Below, piece after piece: positions 14,601 to 17,494 of a DNA stretch of 17,494 nt (position 1 is the stretch's first letter; each line of letters opens with the position of its first letter). Source of the DNA: Solidesulfovibrio magneticus (GTDB taxonomy: Bacteria > Desulfobacterota > Desulfovibrionia > Desulfovibrionales > Desulfovibrionaceae); contig DLGG01000093.1 in assembly GCA_002482565.1 (NCBI GenBank), positions 1 through 17,494 on the forward strand, written 5' to 3'. A program made the position numbers and the translations under genes. The notes beneath the pieces are model-generated. The model saw only the letters and a program-made list of their open reading frames with translations. It made no database searches and was not told where the DNA came from.

Positions 14601-15479
14601 ATGGAGTTTCGCGGCGCAATTACGGCGTTGGTCACGCCGTTTCGAAGCGGCGAAGTCGATGAAGAGGCCTTCCGCGCCTTCATCGAATGGCAGATCGAGC
14701 AAGGCATCCATGGCCTTGTCCCCTGCGGCACCACGGGGGAATCCGCCACGCTGTCCCACGAGGAGCACAAACGGGTCATACGCATCTGCGTGGACCAGGT
14801 CAAAGGCCGCGTGCCCGTCCTGGCCGGGGCCGGCTCCAACAACACCCGCGAGGCCATCGAGCTGACGCAGGACGCCAAGGACGCCAAAGCCGACGGCGCG
14901 CTCCTGATCACCCCGTATTACAACAAACCGACCCAGGCCGGGCTTGTGGCCCATTTCAAGGCCATCGCCGACCGGGTGGACATGCCCTTTATCGTCTACA
15001 ACGTGCCCGGCCGCACGGCCGTCAACCTGCTGCCCGAGACCCTGGCCATCCTCAAAAAGGAGATCCGCCAGGTCATCGGGGTCAAGGAAGCCACCGGCGA
15101 CCTCAACCAGGTCTCGCGCGTGCTGGAATTTTGCGGCGAGGACTTCCAGGTGCTCTCCGGCGACGATTTCACCGCCCTGCCCACCATGGCCATCGGCGGT
15201 TGCGGCGTCATCTCGGTGGTCTCCAACTTCGTGCCGAAAAAGATGTCGGCCATGTGCGAGGCGGCCTTTGCCGGCGACCTCAAGACAGCCAAGGCCCTGC
15301 ACTACGACATGAGCCCCCTCTACCGGGCGGCGTTTATTGAAACCAACCCCGTGCCAGCCAAGATGGCCCTGGCGCTCATGGGCTGCTTCCCCTTCGAAAC
15401 GCGCCTGCCCATGGTGCCGCTGCAGCCGGACAACGAGGCCAAGCTCAAGACCGTGCTCCAGAAAGCCGGCCTCATCTAA
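14601..15479 (+). CDS. dapA: 4-hydroxy-tetrahydrodipicolinate synthase
   Basis: A 292-residue cytoplasmic aldolase that condenses pyruvate with aspartate semialdehyde, the first committed step to diaminopimelate and lysine. The Schiff-base lysine is K162 in GVKEATGD. The catalytic residues T44 (CGTTGES), Y107 (TPYYNKP) and Y133 (IVYNVPGR), and the substrate-binding R138, are all in place. Length matches the family (about 292). The start is ATG 14601 with AAGGAGGA directly upstream; a start at 14571 has no support. Flanking genes are not of the lysine pathway, so it stands alone, and a perfect terminator follows it. Confidence 0.97.
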   Translation: MEFRGAITALVTPFRSGEVDEEAFRAFIEWQIEQGIHGLVPCGTTGESATLSHEEHKRVIRICVDQVKGRVPVLAGAGSNNTREAIELTQDAKDAKADGALLITPYYNKPTQAGLVAHFKAIADRVDMPFIVYNVPGRTAVNLLPETLAILKKEIRQVIGVKEATGDLNQVSRVLEFCGEDFQVLSGDDFTALPTMAIGGCGVISVVSNFVPKKMSAMCEAAFAGDLKTAKALHYDMSPLYRAAFIETNPVPAKMALALMGCFPFETRLPMVPLQPDNEAKLKTVLQKAGLI

Positions 15480-15499
15480 GCGCCCCCAGCCATCTCTCG

Positions 15500-15534
15500 C
15501 GCGGGCCTTCCAGTTGGGAGGCCCGCGTTTTTTT
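15500..15534 (+). terminator. Rho-independent terminator of dapA
   Basis: A 9-bp perfect stem CGCGGGCCT/AGGCCCGCG (15500-15508/15519-15527) extends through TCC/GGG pairs to a 4-base AGTT loop, then seven T (15528-15534). It lies 21 bases after the dapA stop and is a textbook example. The next gene starts only 32 bases later. Confidence 0.95.
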
Positions 15535-15566
15535 CAACCCCCGCAACAGGTTTCGGGCAATCCGCC

Positions 15567-17075
15567 ATGCGCATCGAGCTGCAAAACGCTTCCGTCACCC
15601 TGTCCGGGGCCAAAGCCCTGTCCGACGTCTCCCTGAGCCTGTCCCAGGGCGAGACCCTGCTCGTCCTTGGAGCCAACGGCTCGGGAAAATCGACGCTGCT
15701 TCGCCTGCTTCGCGGCGACATCTGGCCCGACGACGACGGACGGGGAAGCCGGCTCTACGCCGCCGGCCACGGCCCGGGCCGGGCCTCGCCCATCGGCGTG
15801 CGCCACCGCTTTGCCGTCATTTCCCCGGAACTCCAGCGCACGGTCAAACGGCTGTGGGGCCACCTGGACGCCACAACCGTCATCCTGTCCGGCCCCCGCG
15901 ACGCCATGTACGTTCAGGCCGCGCCGACCCCGGCCGAACGGGCCGCCCTGGAAGAGGCGCTCACGCGCCTAGACATCGACCACCTGCGCCACACCCCGGT
16001 CGGCACACTCTCCAACGGCCAGCTGCGGGCCGTGCTCCTGGCCCGGGGCCTGGCCTGCCGGCCGAAGGTGCTCTTTCTCGACGAATTTCTCGACGGCCTG
16101 GACGCTGGCGCTGCGGCGACCGCCAGCCAGGCCATGGCAGCGGCGGCGGCCTCGGGCGCGGCCATCGTGCTGACCAGCCATACGGGAGCCGGCCTGCCGC
16201 CCGGTCCGGCCCGGGGGGTGGTCCTGGCTGGCGGCCGCGTGGTCCATGCGGGGTCGGCCGACTCGGCCCGGGAGCACTACGCCCGGACCATCGCCGGCTG
16301 CCTGGAAGCGATCCTGCCCGCCCAAGGCCCGGAGTGCGCCCTGGCCGACGAAGCCTCCGCGTCCGAGGCCTCGGCCCTGCCGCTGGTGGTGGTGGAAAAC
16401 GCCTCGGTCTTTCTCGACCGGCGGGAAATCCTGCGTTCGGTGCATCTGACCGTGCATCCGGGCGGCCATCTGGCCGTGGTCGGGGCCAACGGCTCGGGCA
16501 AGTCCACGCTTCTAAAGCTCATGGCCGGCGAGCATCATCCGGCCCTGGGCGGCCGGGTCAGCCGGCCGGGGCTGGCCGCGCCCGAGGGGCTGACCGACTT
16601 GCGCGACATCCGCCGCCGCATCGGGCTGGCCTCGTTTGAACTCGAAGCCGACTACGACAAGGAAATTACCGCCCAGGAGGTGGTCCTGTCCGGGACCCAG
16701 GCCAGCATAGGACTGTATGTGGAACCCACGGACCGGGAGCTGCGGACAGCGCGGCGGTGGATGGCCTTTTTCGGGGTGGCCAAGCTTGCCGGGCGTAAGC
16801 TCGGGGCGCTGTCCGCCGGCCAGACGCGGCGCGTGTTTCTGGCCCGAGCCATGGCGGCCGAGCCGCGATTGCTGCTTTTGGATGAGCCTTTCTCAGGCTT
16901 GGACGCGGCTTCGCGCCAGGCGGCCATGGCGGCCGTGTCGGCGGCGGCCCGGTCCGGGGTCACGGTGGTGTGCGCCGTGCACCGGCCCGAGGACGTGATT
17001 CCCGAAATACGGGCCGTGGCCCGTATCGAGGCCGGCCGGGTCAGCCTCGCTGGACCCGACGCGGCGTTTCCTTAG
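15567..17075 (+). CDS. ModF-like twin ABC ATPase without permease
   Basis: A 502-residue cytoplasmic protein of two fused ABC ATPase domains. Domain 1 has Walker A GANGSGKS (35-42), signature LSNGQ (148-152), Walker B LFLDE (169-173, followed by FLDGLD rather than the usual PxxGLD) and H205. Domain 2 has Walker A with K312, signature LSAGQ (415-419), Walker B LLLLDE (435-440) and H472. The pattern, including a stretch around 379-390 (ASIGLYVEPTDR) after a VVLSG motif, resembles ModF (PhrA) of enterobacteria, a soluble protein of unclear role near molybdate genes. No membrane segment or permease gene is adjacent. The ribosome site is weak (AACAGG, distant). It starts 32 bases after the dapA terminator, so the promoter is unclear. 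Confidence 0.88.
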   Translation: MRIELQNASVTLSGAKALSDVSLSLSQGETLLVLGANGSGKSTLLRLLRGDIWPDDDGRGSRLYAAGHGPGRASPIGVRHRFAVISPELQRTVKRLWGHLDATTVILSGPRDAMYVQAAPTPAERAALEEALTRLDIDHLRHTPVGTLSNGQLRAVLLARGLACRPKVLFLDEFLDGLDAGAAATASQAMAAAAASGAAIVLTSHTGAGLPPGPARGVVLAGGRVVHAGSADSAREHYARTIAGCLEAILPAQGPECALADEASASEASALPLVVVENASVFLDRREILRSVHLTVHPGGHLAVVGANGSGKSTLLKLMAGEHHPALGGRVSRPGLAAPEGLTDLRDIRRRIGLASFELEADYDKEITAQEVVLSGTQASIGLYVEPTDRELRTARRWMAFFGVAKLAGRKLGALSAGQTRRVFLARAMAAEPRLLLLDEPFSGLDAASRQAAMAAVSAAARSGVTVVCAVHRPEDVIPEIRAVARIEAGRVSLAGPDAAFP

Positions 17076-17494
17076 GCGAAGCGGCCTTGCCGGCCGGTTG
17101 GGACACCACCACGATCTCCCCGGCCGCCTTGGCGTTGGGCACGTAGACGGCCTCGCCCGTCTCGGAGCGGATGGCCACGTACCACGCGCCCATGGACTCC
17201 ACCCGGCCGACGATGCCGGCCAGGCTCACGGCGTCGCCCCGGCGAAAGGGCCGCAGCAGCCGCAAGGTCATCCCGGCGGCCAGATTGGCCAGCGCTCCCT
17301 GAAAGACGAAGACCAGCGCCAATCCGCCGGCCGCAGCGGCGACCACGCCCCAAACAGGCCATCCCTTGGCGGCCGGGCCGGGGGCGGCATCCGGCCTGGC
17401 CGGGGTCGGCGCGGGAGCGGCATTCGATGCGGCAGGCAGGTCCCGCGGCCCGGCCACAGCGCCGGCCAACGAAGGGGCAGATGGCGCGGACGGC
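17041..17494 (-). CDS. MscS-type mechanosensitive channel, 5' end outside the window
   Basis: The reading frame is open to the right edge, so the N-terminus lies outside and only the last 151 codons are seen. The visible part has a Pro/Ala-rich stretch, then one membrane segment resembling MscS TM3 (VFQGALANLAAGM). After it come LRPFRRGD and a beta domain ending in YVPNAKAAG, matching the core of small-conductance mechanosensitive channels. Only about 25 residues follow this domain, rich in Pro, Lys and Ala, so the C-terminal alpha/beta cage of E. coli MscS is absent. An internal TTG at 17469 is not taken as the start, because the open frame upstream continues in the same Pro/Ser/Ala style. 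The stop lies inside the convergent ATPase gene, giving a 35-base overlap. Confidence 0.8.
   Translation of the reverse strand, partial: PSAPSAPSLAGAVAGPRDLPAASNAAPAPTPARPDAAPGPAAKGWPVWGVVAAAAGGLALVFVFQGALANLAAGMTLRLLRPFRRGDAVSLAGIVGRVESMGAWYVAIRSETGEAVYVPNAKAAGEIVVVSQPAGKAASPKETPRRVQRG

Overview
The window is GC-rich, gene-dense bacterial chromosome. Gene content and style point to a delta-proteobacterium of the Desulfovibrio group (Desulfovibrionales): a fused TIGR03960/TIGR03936 radical SAM protein, a znuA-znuC-znuB-zur operon, paired GMD-family genes, a free-standing dapA and many small hypothetical genes. The assignment to Desulfovibrio is an inference from family memory; no rRNA or other marker is present. 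I see no insertion sequence, tRNA, rRNA, CRISPR array or phage block.

Layout. Positions 61-12388 are all read leftward (minus strand). From left to right they hold an OsmC-family protein; a secreted two-domain M16 zinc peptidase with a strong terminator; a small SAM methyltransferase that is less GC-rich than its neighbours; a long radical SAM protein; a 115-residue Sm-like (LSm) protein with its own strong terminator; GDP-mannose 4,6-dehydratase (gmd) and a diverged paralogue overlapping by ATGA; and the zinc-uptake operon znuA-znuC-znuB-zur. Positions 12525-17075 are read rightward. They hold a pseudopilin-like membrane protein coupled to an integral-membrane acyltransferase, a Cys-rich 90-residue protein preceded by a structured leader with a possible 19-codon ORF, dapA with a textbook terminator, and a ModF-like twin ABC ATPase. 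At the right edge a leftward MscS-type channel gene enters the window, and its 3' end overlaps the ATPase gene.

How the genes work together. The clearest unit is the zinc operon. ZnuA, a periplasmic zinc binder with a His/Asp-rich loop, passes zinc to ZnuB, powered by ZnuC. Zur is the last gene. A perfect 7-3-7 inverted repeat at 12426-12442 lies between a good -35 and a weak -10 just upstream of znuA and is a strong candidate Zur operator. All junctions in znuA-znuC-znuB are 4-base stop/start overlaps (GTGA, ATGA), and zur follows after 9 bases. The gmd pair probably has its own promoter inside the last codons of zur and makes GDP-4-keto-6-deoxymannose-type sugars for cell-surface glycans. 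DapA feeds lysine and diaminopimelate synthesis.

The most promising places for new biology are the Sm-like protein, the leader ahead of the Cys-rich protein, the pseudopilin-like/acyltransferase pair divergent from the znu operon, and the diverged GMD paralogue. None is proven to be a new system from sequence alone.
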